From NCBI RefSeq assembly GCF_049942825.1, contig NZ_CP187970.1, positions 7,378,001 through 7,442,000 on the forward strand: 64,000 bases of DNA, read 5' to 3'. The notes beneath the pieces were generated by a model that saw only the letters and a program-made list of their open reading frames with translations, made no database searches and was not told the DNA's origin. How positions within the stretch are numbered: the stretch's first letter is position 1; each line of letters begins with the position of its first letter. Source of the stretch: Paenibacillus_G sp049942825 (GTDB taxonomy: Bacteria > Bacillota > Bacilli > Paenibacillales > NBRC-103111). Shown in pieces: positions 1 through 8,233 of this stretch. Both the position numbers and the translations under genes were made by a program.

Positions 1-939
1 GTCAAGCGAGGTGCTCTTGAGGTCCAGCCCCAGCTCATCTGTGATCACCTGGCCGCCGGTCAGGACTGCGAGGTCCTGCAACATCGCCTTGCGGCGGTCG
101 CCGAAGCCGGGCGCCTTGACCGCCACGCAGGTGAAGGTGCCGCGCAGCTTGTTGACCACGAGGGTCGCCAGCGCTTCCCCTTCGACATTCTCGGCGACGA
201 TCAGCAGCGGCTTGCCCTGCTTGATCACCTGCTCAAGCACCGGCAGCAGGTCCTGCAGGGACGAGATTTTCTTGTCCGTAATGAGCACGTAAGGCTCGTC
301 CAGTACGGCTTCCATCTTGTCTGAGTCGGTGATCATATAAGGCGAGATGTACCCGCGGTCGAACTGCATGCCGTCCACGGTTTCGAGCTCCGTCTGGAAG
401 CCCTTGGACTCCTCGACCGTAATGACGCCGTCCTTGCCCACCTTCTCCATCGCTTCGGCGATGAGTTCGCCGACCGTGTCGTCCGCCGCCGAGATTGCGG
501 CAACCTGAGCGATCTCGTGCTTCTGCTCGACGGTCTTGGCCGTGCTCAGAATCCCGTCTACCGCTACACGGACCGCCTTATCGATCCCCTTGCGGACCAC
601 CATCGGGTTGGCCCCGGAAGTGACATTCTTGAGCCCTTCGCGGATCATGGCCTGGGCGAGCACCGTCGCCGTCGTCGTGCCGTCACCGGCCACATCGTTC
701 GTCTTCGTGGCGACTTCCTTGACGAGCTTGGCGCCCATGTTCTCAAAAGGATCTTCGAGCTCGATCTCCTTGGCGATCGTCACGCCGTCATTGGTGATGA
801 GCGGCGAGCCGAATTTTTTCTCCAGCACGACATTGCGGCCCTTCGGCCCCAGCGTGACCTTCACGGCATTGGCCAATGTATCTACACCGCGGAGCATCGC
901 CCGGCGGGATTCTTCACTGAACAGGATGTGCTTAGCCAT
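1..939 (-). CDS. groEL: Chaperonin GroEL, N-terminal part (3' end beyond left edge)
   Basis: 60-kDa chaperonin subunit that, with GroES, folds cytosolic proteins by ATP-driven encapsulation. About 313 residues are present, from MAKHILFSEESRR onward. The ATP-binding signature GDGTTTATVLAQ and the early stretch VTLGPKGRNV are visible. The ATG lies inside the last codons of groES, so the two genes overlap by 8 bases. A good AAGGAG site sits just before it within groES, which implies translational coupling. The C-terminal half and stop codon lie outside the window. Regulation is expected through the CIRCE element upstream of groES. Confidence 0.97.
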   Translation of the reverse strand, partial: MAKHILFSEESRRAMLRGVDTLANAVKVTLGPKGRNVVLEKKFGSPLITNDGVTIAKEIELEDPFENMGAKLVKEVATKTNDVAGDGTTTATVLAQAMIREGLKNVTSGANPMVVRKGIDKAVRVAVDGILSTAKTVEQKHEIAQVAAISAADDTVGELIAEAMEKVGKDGVITVEESKGFQTELETVDGMQFDRGYISPYMITDSDKMEAVLDEPYVLITDKKISSLQDLLPVLEQVIKQGKPLLIVAENVEGEALATLVVNKLRGTFTCVAVKAPGFGDRRKAMLQDLAVLTGGQVITDELGLDLKSTSLD

Positions 940-1246
940 TCGTTACCAGCTCCTTTTCACCGGCAGGCTGCAGAACCGCCAGAATATCCGATTCTCTCAT
1001 GATCATAAGCTCCTTGCCTTCAGCCTTGATCTCGGTTCCCCCGTACTTGCTGTACAGAACGGTGTCGCCCTCACGCACATCGGGCGGGATCACTTTGCCG
1101 TTCTCCAAGCGCCCCCGGCCCACCGCCACCACGGTGCCCTGCATCGGTTTTTCCTTCGCCTTCTCGGGAAGCACGATGCCGCTGGCCGTCACTTCCTCCT
1201 GCTTCAGAGGTTCGATGACAACACGGTCACCCAAAGGTTTCAACAT
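932..1246 (-). CDS. groES: Co-chaperonin GroES
   Basis: 10-kDa cap of the GroEL chamber. The protein has 104 residues and starts MLKPLGDRVVIEPLKQEE. It contains the mobile-loop region (TASGIVLPEKAKEKP) and the GDTVLYSKYGGTEIK segment typical of the family. It is about ten residues longer than the usual 94; the extra residues are at the C-terminus (QPAGEKELVTNG), the stretch that carries the groEL ribosome site. The ATG has GGGAGG upstream. It is the first gene of a bicistronic groESL unit under CIRCE control. Confidence 0.97.
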   Translation of the reverse strand: MLKPLGDRVVIEPLKQEEVTASGIVLPEKAKEKPMQGTVVAVGRGRLENGKVIPPDVREGDTVLYSKYGGTEIKAEGKELMIMRESDILAVLQPAGEKELVTNG

Positions 1247-1276
1247 CGGAATTCATCCTCCCATTACGGAATTGGT

Positions 1277-1303
1277 CTGGCACTCCCTGTGGGAGAGTGC
1301 TAA
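1277..1303 (-). promoter_or_regulatory. CIRCE operator (HrcA binding site) of groESL
   Basis: Inverted repeat with arms CTGGCACTC and GAGTGCTAA separated by nine bases. The right arm is a perfect CIRCE arm and the left has two changes from TTAGCACTC. It lies between the promoter and the groES ATG, as in other Firmicutes, where HrcA represses heat-shock genes. Confidence 0.93.
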
Positions 1304-1314
1304 TCACAGTTATT

Positions 1315-1342
1315 AATATACGGATTTTCTGCGGAGTCTCAA
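1315..1342 (-). promoter_or_regulatory. Likely sigma-A promoter of groESL
   Basis: On the minus strand TTGAGA (1342-1337) and TATATT (1320-1315) are separated by 16 bases, directly upstream of CIRCE. Confidence 0.6.
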
Positions 1343-1517
1343 CAGCCGAAAAGAACGGATTGCAGGCAATTTACCAAAAAAAGTCCGCTAAAGAACCGGA
1401 TTTGAGGGAATTTCTTATCCTTTTTCGTTTTTTCTTGGGCCTGCAACCCGGCCTCCATCCCCGTCGTCTGTTTCGGTAACATGCTATTCATTCCCAAGAC
1501 AGAGAGGAGACGAGCTC

Positions 1518-2249
1518 ATGACGATACTGCTGTGGCTGTTCCTTACTTTGGCCGGATCGGGGGCTGCTGACGGAAGCGACGCACCCCCTCTCATGCCGGC
1601 AGGTGAGGCCCCGATTGCAGGGCGCCCGTCTTCCGGGCCCGCATCGCAAACCTTACCGCTGCTCGCCGAAGGTCCTGGGGGTCTGCGCCTAACCGCCGCC
1701 GAACCCAGCAGCAGCGGCATGTATCAGCGGCTCGAGCTTCATTCGAACGGTGCCAGCCGCATCTTCGAGTGGAGTACCGCGGATCACCCTACTTACCGCC
1801 CGGCGCTCTATCGCGGGAATTACGATGGTGACGAGCTTCCCGAGATTGCGGTCGTGCTGATCCAAGGCTATGGAAGCGGCGTGCACGTACAGGAGCTTCA
1901 CGTCCTGAACGAGGAGGAGCTGACGGAACTCCCCGTGGAGAATCCCGCTGAAGCCGTGGCATCGAGAGTGAACACGGAAGTTACCGTCCGGGACGAAACG
2001 GTCCAGGTCCGCGCCGAGGCCGGCGGCAGTCTGTTCCAGCGAACGTACAGCCCGTGGGATGCCGGAATGTGGTTCGAGCACGCCTACTTTGGTATGAACG
2101 TCAAGTACAAGATCGACGAGGACCGGATCACCGCCGTGCTCCCCGGCCAGGTGTCTCCCGGCGAATTCGCACTGTGGGCCGAGGCCGAGTATGGCAGGGA
2201 TCTGCGGGTCAAAGAGATCCGCCTGGGAGGGGAGCCGCCGTCCGAATAG
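1518..2249 (+). CDS. Secreted hypothetical protein with a VCBS-like stretch
   Basis: 243 residues. The N-terminus (MTILLWLFLTLAGSG) is a short hydrophobic export signal with no basic residue near the start, so whether it is cleaved is uncertain. After a Pro/Ser-rich linker comes a segment YRGNYDGDELPEIAVVLIQG, which resembles the DxDG..D calcium-binding motif of FG-GAP/VCBS repeat proteins, then a beta-rich remainder. Ribosome site GAGGAG precedes the ATG. It stands alone between groES (divergent) and a short orphan transcript. No specific function is recognised; an extracytoplasmic location is inferred. Confidence 0.7.
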   Translation: MTILLWLFLTLAGSGAADGSDAPPLMPAGEAPIAGRPSSGPASQTLPLLAEGPGGLRLTAAEPSSSGMYQRLELHSNGASRIFEWSTADHPTYRPALYRGNYDGDELPEIAVVLIQGYGSGVHVQELHVLNEEELTELPVENPAEAVASRVNTEVTVRDETVQVRAEAGGSLFQRTYSPWDAGMWFEHAYFGMNVKYKIDEDRITAVLPGQVSPGEFALWAEAEYGRDLRVKEIRLGGEPPSE

Positions 2250-2351
2250 GAACAGCCGCTTTCCCTCGCCTCGATCTGGGGCAGCGCTCGAGCCTCCCCT
2301 CCTCAAAGGTGAACATTAGGATAGTTTTATGTTAATAAATATAACATTTAG

Positions 2352-2380
2352 TTGACGAATCCGCCCGTATGAAGTAAAAT
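2352..2380 (+). promoter_or_regulatory. Strong sigma-A-like promoter of an orphan short transcript
   Basis: TTGACG (2352-2357), 17-base spacer, TAAAAT (2375-2380). It points to the right, away from any annotated gene; the next feature is a short ORF and a terminator. Confidence 0.6.
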
Positions 2381-2440
2381 CAAGACAGAAAGTTCGGTTA
2401 TACGTTATATAATCTAACGAGGAGATGAAGGAGCTTTCCT

Positions 2441-2764
2441 ATGCTTGACTTGTTAATCCGCCGCCGTCACCCGGATTACCCTATTCAGCTTAGGGATATG
2501 GGGCTCGCAGGAGGCAGGATTGTCCGCTTCAGTTCATCCGGCAAGTCCAGCACGAGCGCCGTCCGAATCCCTGATTCCGGCAGCCGTGTCCCCCTCCCCG
2601 GCTTGATCGCCTTCCCCCTCTCCCCCCCGCTTCTCTCTCCGCCGAACACCCCCAGGAAGCCAGGCACCGCACCCCGCGGGCCTGGCTTTTGCCTTTTTCC
2701 CACGATCCGCTGCAGTACAGGCTGCCCTCTTGAATACTTACCGCGCAGAGCAGGCCGGCGATAG
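2441..2764 (+). CDS. Questionable short ORF on the orphan transcript
   Basis: 107 codons beginning MLDLLIRRRHPDYPIQLRDM, with a good AAGGAG nine bases before the ATG and a well-spaced promoter upstream. The second half is Pro/Ser/Arg-rich low-complexity sequence. A rho-independent terminator (2657-2697) falls inside the frame, before the stop codon, so most transcripts would end without a stop. It may be a regulatory leader or an untranslated small RNA rather than a protein gene. No homologue is recognised. Confidence 0.3.
   Translation: MLDLLIRRRHPDYPIQLRDMGLAGGRIVRFSSSGKSSTSAVRIPDSGSRVPLPGLIAFPLSPPLLSPPNTPRKPGTAPRGPGFCLFPTIRCSTGCPLEYLPRRAGRR
2657..2697 (+). terminator. Rho-independent terminator of the orphan transcript
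   Basis: Stem GCCAGGC (2659-2665) with GCCTGGC (2680-2686), followed by TTTTGCCTTTTT. Confidence 0.7.
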
Positions 2765-2875
2765 CACCTACCTGCATGTTCGCCCGTCTCCACCTCATAT
2801 GCCCAGATCCGCACTTCGCCACTGTCCTGCTTTGGTTCCCGAGACCGCCCTGAGGCGCCTCGATCTCGCCCCTAC

Positions 2876-2911
2876 AAAAAGACCCGCCCCAGCTTACGCC
2901 AAGGGCAGGCC
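2876..2911 (-). terminator. Terminator of the pot operon
   Basis: On the minus strand GGCCTGCCC pairs with GGGCGGGTC (two G-U pairs), followed by TTTTT. It lies just past the potD stop. Confidence 0.65.
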
Positions 2912-2915
2912 TTCT

Positions 2916-3992
2916 CTATTTCCGGTGCATCTTGAACTCAAGGAACAGCTCGTTGTAATGCGACAGCATGCGCTTGCCGAGGTTCTCGTAGACCTCCAGC
3001 TTCTCTGTCAGCTCCGGATCCGGGTAGAAGCGCTTGTCGCCCGAGATCTCTTCGGGCAGGAAATCCATCGCACTCTCGTTCGGCGTGGAGTAGCCTACAT
3101 ACTCTGCGTTTTGCGCCGCTACTTCCGGGTCGAGCATGAAGTTGATGAACGCATGCGCCCCCTCAATGTTATGGGCGGTCTTCGGGATGACCATGTTATC
3201 GAACCACAGGTTCGAGCCTTCCTCCGGCACGACATAGTCGAGCTTGTCGTTCTCGTCCATGATCTCCGACGCGTCACCCGACCAGACGACGCCGACAGCC
3301 GCTTCTTCGTTTGCCAGCAGCATCTTGATCTCGTCCCCGACGATCGCCTTGACGTTCGGGGTCAGCGTATCCAGCTTGGCTTTGGCCTCCTGCAGGTGGG
3401 CTTCGTCACGGTCATTGAGCGAGTAGCCGAGCGAGTTGAGGCCCATGCCCATCACTTCGCGCGCCCCATCGACGAGCAGAATCTGATTCTCGAGCTTCTC
3501 ATCCCAGAGATCGTTCCAGCTCGTGAACGTCTTGCCCTCTTCGAGCAGATCGGGATTATAGATAATGCCGACCGTCCCCCAGAAGTACGGCACCGAGTAC
3601 TTGTTGCCCGGGTCGAAGGACAGATCCAGGAAGCGAGGATTGATATGCTTCAGGTTCGGCAGGCGGACCGGGTCGATCGGGAGCAGCAGGCCTTCGTCCT
3701 TCATTTTGCTCAGCGCGTACTCGGACGGGACGGCCACATCGAACGTGGTGCCCCCCTGCGTAATCTTCGTCATCATCGCTTCGTTGGAATCGAACGTCTG
3801 GTAGATGACCTTGATCCCCGTCTCCTCCTCGAACTTCGTGAGCAGCTCGGGGTCGATATAGTCTCCCCAGTTGTAGACGGTCAGTGTGTTCTCGCCGGTG
3901 TACCCTTCGGAGGTATTGAGATAGGAGGCGAGATACATCAGGGCAAAAGCCGCAGCAAACACGGCGGTGAACAGCCTCACGAGCGGTTTCAT
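2916..3992 (-). CDS. potD: Spermidine/putrescine-binding protein PotD
   Basis: Extracytoplasmic polyamine-binding component of a PotABCD importer, 358 residues. The N-terminus (MKPLVRLFTAVFAAAFALM) is a hydrophobic signal or anchor with no lipobox cysteine in view. It is followed by the family hallmark LTVYNWGDYIDPELLTKFEE and the VIYQTFDSNEAMMTKI segment. WGTVGIIYNP and the C-terminal GYSTPNESAM region also match PotD. It is the last gene of the operon, and its ATG overlaps the potC stop (4 bases). The terminator follows directly. Confidence 0.93.
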   Translation of the reverse strand: MKPLVRLFTAVFAAAFALMYLASYLNTSEGYTGENTLTVYNWGDYIDPELLTKFEEETGIKVIYQTFDSNEAMMTKITQGGTTFDVAVPSEYALSKMKDEGLLLPIDPVRLPNLKHINPRFLDLSFDPGNKYSVPYFWGTVGIIYNPDLLEEGKTFTSWNDLWDEKLENQILLVDGAREVMGMGLNSLGYSLNDRDEAHLQEAKAKLDTLTPNVKAIVGDEIKMLLANEEAAVGVVWSGDASEIMDENDKLDYVVPEEGSNLWFDNMVIPKTAHNIEGAHAFINFMLDPEVAAQNAEYVGYSTPNESAMDFLPEEISGDKRFYPDPELTEKLEVYENLGKRMLSHYNELFLEFKMHRK

Positions 3993-4801
3993 GGCCGCAC
4001 CCCCTCTGCCATCGTCTTCGTTCTGGCAGCCCCGCGCCGGTTCACGGCATAATAACCGAGCACGAGCAGCAGCGTGAACAGGAAGATCAGCGTCGACAGC
4101 GCGTTGATGGACAGCGAGATGCCCTGCCGCGCCCGCGAGTAGATCTCGACCGCCAGCGTGGCATACCCGTTGCCGGTTACGAAGAACGTGACGGCAAAGT
4201 CATCGAGCGAGTACGTCAGCGCCATGAAGAAGCCGGCGAAGATCCCCGGCCGGATGTACGGCAGCACGACCTTCGTCAGCACATCCCACCGGGATGCCCC
4301 CAGGTCTTCCGCCGCATCCACCAGCGTCGGGCTCATCTCCTGCAGCTTCGGCAGCACCATCAGCACCACGATCGGCACGCTGAAGGCGACGTGCGAGAGC
4401 AGCACGGAAGTGAAGCCCAGCTTGATGCCCGCGATGGTGAACAGAATCAAAAACGATGCGCCGATGACCACGTCCGGCGAGACAATCAGCACGTTGTTCA
4501 GCGTGAGCAGCGTCTGCTTCGCGCTCTGCCGGCGGACCCGGTGGATGAACAGCGCCCCGGCCACCCCGATGATGGTTGCCAGCGCCGAGGACAGCAGCGC
4601 AATGACCAGCGTGTTCAGGACAATGATCAGCAGACGGGTGTCCTGGAACACCTCTGCATAATGCTCGAGCGTAAAGCCTTCGAATTCGTGCATGTTGCCC
4701 GCACTGTTGAAGGAGTAGTAACCGAGATACAGGATCGGCGCATACAGGATGAAAAAGACCGCGATCAGATACAAATTCGATATCTTCCAGCGCTGCTTCA
4801 T
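3989..4801 (-). CDS. potC: Spermidine/putrescine ABC permease PotC
   Basis: 270-residue inner-membrane subunit of the polyamine importer, starting MKQRWKISNLYLIAVFFILY. About six membrane segments are visible. The EAA loop that contacts the ATPase is seen as DAAEDLGASRWDVLTKVVLP. The start is placed at the ATG that overlaps the potB stop by 4 bases, although the frame is open further upstream. It sits between potB and potD in the operon. Confidence 0.93.
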   Translation of the reverse strand: MKQRWKISNLYLIAVFFILYAPILYLGYYSFNSAGNMHEFEGFTLEHYAEVFQDTRLLIIVLNTLVIALLSSALATIIGVAGALFIHRVRRQSAKQTLLTLNNVLIVSPDVVIGASFLILFTIAGIKLGFTSVLLSHVAFSVPIVVLMVLPKLQEMSPTLVDAAEDLGASRWDVLTKVVLPYIRPGIFAGFFMALTYSLDDFAVTFFVTGNGYATLAVEIYSRARQGISLSINALSTLIFLFTLLLVLGYYAVNRRGAARTKTMAEGVRP

Positions 4802-5610
4802 ACGATCCCACCCCGCTTCCGGAGCCCCGTCAGGCGCATAATGACCGCCATCGCCAGGATGAGGAAGACCGCAATCGTCGCGCCGATGCCCCAATCCTGG
4901 GTGACCAGAAAATGCTGCTCGATCGCCGTGCCGAGCGTGATGACCCGGTTGCCTGCCACCAGCCGCGTGATCATGAAGAGAGACAGCGCCGGAATGAAGA
5001 CGGCCTGGCAGCCCGCCTTGACCCCGTCCAGGGTCAGCGGGAAGATCACCCGGCGGAACGTCGTCCACGCCGAGGCTCCCAGATCCCGCGAAGCGTCCAC
5101 GAGCGAAGGATTCAGCTCTTCAATGGCGTTGAAGATAGGCAGAATCATGAACGGGATAAAAATATAAGCCGACACGAACACGAAGCTGAAGTCCGTGAAC
5201 AGAATCTGCTGCGTGCCGATGCCGAGCAGCTCAAGCAGCTGATTGGCCGTGCCGTATGTGCCGAAGATGCCGAGGAAGGCGTACACCTTCAGCAGCAGGT
5301 TGATCCACGTCGGCAGGATAATGAGCAGCAGCCACAGCTGCTTGTGCTTGGTCTTCGTGAGCAGGTAAGCGGCCGGATAGGCGACCAAGAGCGAGAACAG
5401 CGTGATGAGAAAGGCATACCAGAACGAGCTCAGCGCCATCCGCCAATACACCGGCGTGAAGAACTTGGCATAGTTGCCCAGCGTGAAGTTTCCTTCCACA
5501 TCGAAGAAGGAATAATACGCAATGAGCACGATCGGTGCCGCCACGAACAGCACCATCCACAACAGATAGGGGATCAGATACGCGCTTCGCGTGGCCGTAT
5601 TAGTCCTCAT
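4798..5610 (-). CDS. potB: Spermidine/putrescine ABC permease PotB
   Basis: 270-residue permease partner of PotC. The start MRTNTATRSAYLIPYLLWM leads into the first membrane helix, and six helices are predicted by eye. The EAA motif DASRDLGASAWTTFRRVIFP sits in the loop before the last helices. Its ATG lies inside the end of potA (11-base overlap) and its end overlaps potC by 4 bases, so the four genes form one tightly coupled unit. Confidence 0.93.
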   Translation of the reverse strand: MRTNTATRSAYLIPYLLWMVLFVAAPIVLIAYYSFFDVEGNFTLGNYAKFFTPVYWRMALSSFWYAFLITLFSLLVAYPAAYLLTKTKHKQLWLLLIILPTWINLLLKVYAFLGIFGTYGTANQLLELLGIGTQQILFTDFSFVFVSAYIFIPFMILPIFNAIEELNPSLVDASRDLGASAWTTFRRVIFPLTLDGVKAGCQAVFIPALSLFMITRLVAGNRVITLGTAIEQHFLVTQDWGIGATIAVFLILAMAVIMRLTGLRKRGGIV

Positions 5611-6706
5611 GGCTCTCCGCTTGATAAGCCTCGAGCCGCTTATCGTACTCCTCTTCGGTTTCGCCGAACCGCATCACATGAATGGCCCCCGGGTCAAAAT
5701 GCAGCCCGATCTCGCCGCCCACCGCAGCCTTTTTCGTGGAATGCACCAGCCACTCGTTGCCTCCGCTGTCGTAGCAGGAGATCTCGTAGTGGACGCCCCG
5801 GAACAGCTGGGTGTCGACGCGTACCTTCACCTTGCCCTGATCGGCGGCGGTAATCTCCAGATCCTCCGGACGGATCACGATCTCGACCTCCTCATTCGGA
5901 CGAAACCCGCCGTCCAGGCACTCGAATCGCCGCCCGTTGAACTCCACGAGGTAGTCCTGGACCATCCGGCCGGCTACAATATTCGACTCGCCGATGAAGT
6001 CGGCGACGAACCGGTTGATCGGCTCGTCATAGATGTCCGTCGGCGTCCCGCTCTGCTGGATCCGTCCCTTGTCCAGCACGAAGATCTCGTCAGACATCGC
6101 GAGGGCCTCTTCCTGATCGTGCGTGACGAAGATGAACGTGATGCCGAGGCGGCGCTGCAGCTCCCGCAGCTCATACTGCATCTCCGTACGGAGCTTGAGA
6201 TCCAGCGCCGACAGCGGCTCGTCGAGCAGGAGAATCTCCGGCTCGTTGACGATCGCCCGGGCGATCGCCACCCGCTGGCGCTGGCCCCCGGACATCTCCG
6301 TAATCTCGCGGGTCTCATAACCCTCGAGGTTGACGAACCGCAGCGCTTCCTTGACCTTGCGGGCGATGTCCTCGGTCTTCATTTTCTTCACGCGCAGGCC
6401 GAAGGCCACGTTCTCGAACACGTTGAGGTGCGGGAACAGCGCGTAATCCTGGAACACCGTATTGACCTGGCGCTTGTTCGCCGGCACCTGGTTGATGACC
6501 TTCCCGTTGAAGGAAATGCTTCCTTCCGTCGGTTGTAAGAACCCGGCGATCAGCCGGAGAATGGTTGTTTTGCCGCAGCCGGAAGGGCCCAGCAGCGTAT
6601 AGAATTTGCCCCGCCGGATCTCGAAGCTTACGCCGTCCAGCACGGTCGTCTGGTCGTCGTAACGCTGGGTGACCCGGTCAAAGCGGATGATGGTCGGATC
6701 GGACAT
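5600..6706 (-). CDS. potA: Spermidine/putrescine ABC transporter ATPase PotA
   Basis: 368-residue ATPase that powers polyamine uptake. Walker A GPSGCGKTT is at residues 40-48, followed by the Q-loop VFQDYALF, signature MSGGQRQR, Walker B ILLLDEPLSALD and H-loop FVTHDQEEAL. A C-terminal TOBE-type regulatory domain follows (IVIRPEDLEI). The start at MSDPTIIRFD is chosen because AAGGAGG lies seven bases upstream; a longer reading frame has no such site. It is the first gene of potABCD. No dedicated regulator gene is adjacent. Confidence 0.94.
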   Translation of the reverse strand: MSDPTIIRFDRVTQRYDDQTTVLDGVSFEIRRGKFYTLLGPSGCGKTTILRLIAGFLQPTEGSISFNGKVINQVPANKRQVNTVFQDYALFPHLNVFENVAFGLRVKKMKTEDIARKVKEALRFVNLEGYETREITEMSGGQRQRVAIARAIVNEPEILLLDEPLSALDLKLRTEMQYELRELQRRLGITFIFVTHDQEEALAMSDEIFVLDKGRIQQSGTPTDIYDEPINRFVADFIGESNIVAGRMVQDYLVEFNGRRFECLDGGFRPNEEVEIVIRPEDLEITAADQGKVKVRVDTQLFRGVHYEISCYDSGGNEWLVHSTKKAAVGGEIGLHFDPGAIHVMRFGETEEEYDKRLEAYQAESHED

Positions 6707-6925
6707 GAGTGCCTCCTTGATTGGTTTGAATGCGATTGAACGTGAAGGGACTTTCTCCCGTTGCCCGCTTATACAGTAAATATAAACCTTTGCGCAGAAA
6801 GTGCAATCTCCATTTTCGATAAAATTCCGCACGCATGTCAAAAAGCCCCGATGGCGGCGGTCACCTCGAGACGGTGTATCCTATGTATAGAGCAGTCCTT
6901 GATCCAACTAGTCGCCGCATATCCA

Positions 6926-6963
6926 TAAAAAAACACTCCCTCCCCTCTTGGCGGGAAGGAGTG
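6926..6963 (-). terminator. Terminator of the YrpD-like gene
   Basis: Minus-strand stem CACTCC(TT)CCCGC with its partner GGGGAGGGAGTG, followed by seven T. Confidence 0.8.
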
Positions 6964-6976
6964 CGGCTGCTGCAGT

Positions 6977-8038
6977 TTAACGGGAAACGTTGATCGTCAC
7001 GGTGCTTCCGCTGACGGTTACCGTTGCGTAGTCCTCCGCTTCAATGGTTGGCGTTTGGCTTACGCCGTCCACATTCACGTTCTTGAATTGGGCGTAGTTC
7101 TTGCCGGTTATCGTTTCGGAGCCCGCAATGGTAGCAAGCATTTTCCACTTGGTCACGCTCGAAACGTTCGTGCCCGCTACTTCCATGACGGAAGTCAGGT
7201 AAGTATCCGTTTGGGACGTGCAGGCCATGTCAGGACACTCCGCTGTGCCGCTGATGGACAGACGCGTGTTGCCGTTGTAGTTCCGGTAAGTCGTCAGATT
7301 CAGGTCGACACCGCCCTTGAAGCCGTTCTTGTACTGTACTTTGTCATAGGAAGCCAGGAAAGAACCGTTGGATTTCACTCCATTATAATAACTGAGAATC
7401 GGCGTCCATTTCACATACCCGTATGCATTGCTGTACTGCAATCCCATGTCGGCCTCTACGGGGTAACTGGTCGAGCCGTTGGAACCCTTGCCTACGCCGC
7501 TGAATCCGCCATAGATGTAGGTCGCCCCCGACGGCGCACCGGTCAGCTGTGCAGCGGTTGCCGTGCGTACCGTCGCATTCATATACGATCCGTTCTTCGC
7601 CACAACCGCCTTGCCTCCGATGCCATCCGGCAGGTTGACGGCGGCGGTGGTCACCTGTCCCTTCGCTTGTACAGCTGCTGCCTGAGTGTCGGGAGCCTGA
7701 TCATAGACGTATACTTTCTCAGCGCCATCCAGACCGTTCTTCTCATACAGGTAATGCTTGCCGCCTTCGATAAGGAGGTAGTTCACCGCATCCTTCTCCG
7801 TAACGTCTGTTTGAGCGGACACACCCAGCTTCGCAGCGCGTTTCAAAGCGTTGTCTGCACTGACTTGACGCCCTTTCTGGACAAGCTCCTTCACCTTCGC
7901 GGTGCTGTGGTTCGTCGTGGACGGAAGGACCTCCACGCCCTCCAGACCTGTCGGCGCCGCTGCGCTAACGTTCAGGGAAGTGGGAACGGAAGCCAGGACT
8001 GCCGCCGCTACGGTAAGTACTGCAAGACTCTTTTTCAT
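6977..8038 (-). CDS. Secreted protein resembling the YrpD family
   Basis: 353 residues from the ATG at 8038, which has AGAGGAG ten bases upstream. A classical signal peptide is present (MKKSLAVLTVAAAVLASVP, cleavage near VSAAAP). The N-terminal third is Ala/Lys-rich. The C-terminal half, with GLQYSNAYGYVKWTPILSYY and LTTYRNYNGNTRLSISGT, recalls B. subtilis YrpD-type secreted proteins. Two close cysteines (ECPDMAC) may form a disulfide. It is transcribed alone and has its own terminator. Function is unknown; the family link is from memory and moderate. Confidence 0.65.
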   Translation of the reverse strand: MKKSLAVLTVAAAVLASVPTSLNVSAAAPTGLEGVEVLPSTTNHSTAKVKELVQKGRQVSADNALKRAAKLGVSAQTDVTEKDAVNYLLIEGGKHYLYEKNGLDGAEKVYVYDQAPDTQAAAVQAKGQVTTAAVNLPDGIGGKAVVAKNGSYMNATVRTATAAQLTGAPSGATYIYGGFSGVGKGSNGSTSYPVEADMGLQYSNAYGYVKWTPILSYYNGVKSNGSFLASYDKVQYKNGFKGGVDLNLTTYRNYNGNTRLSISGTAECPDMACTSQTDTYLTSVMEVAGTNVSSVTKWKMLATIAGSETITGKNYAQFKNVNVDGVSQTPTIEAEDYATVTVSGSTVTINVSR

Positions 8039-8233
8039 CAATAACACGCTCCTCTGGGATTGGGATTGATCGGGTTGATCTGAACCCAAGTATACCGGAG
8101 TGAGCGAAGCTCGATTAGAGGACAGCCATTGCCTTTTTTGGTAGTTTGATGACGTCTCTTGTCTTTCCATGACGCCGCCTGGCTCCCTTGGCGATATCCC
8201 TGCCCCCGGCTGCAGCCCCTGCGCCCCCTACCG

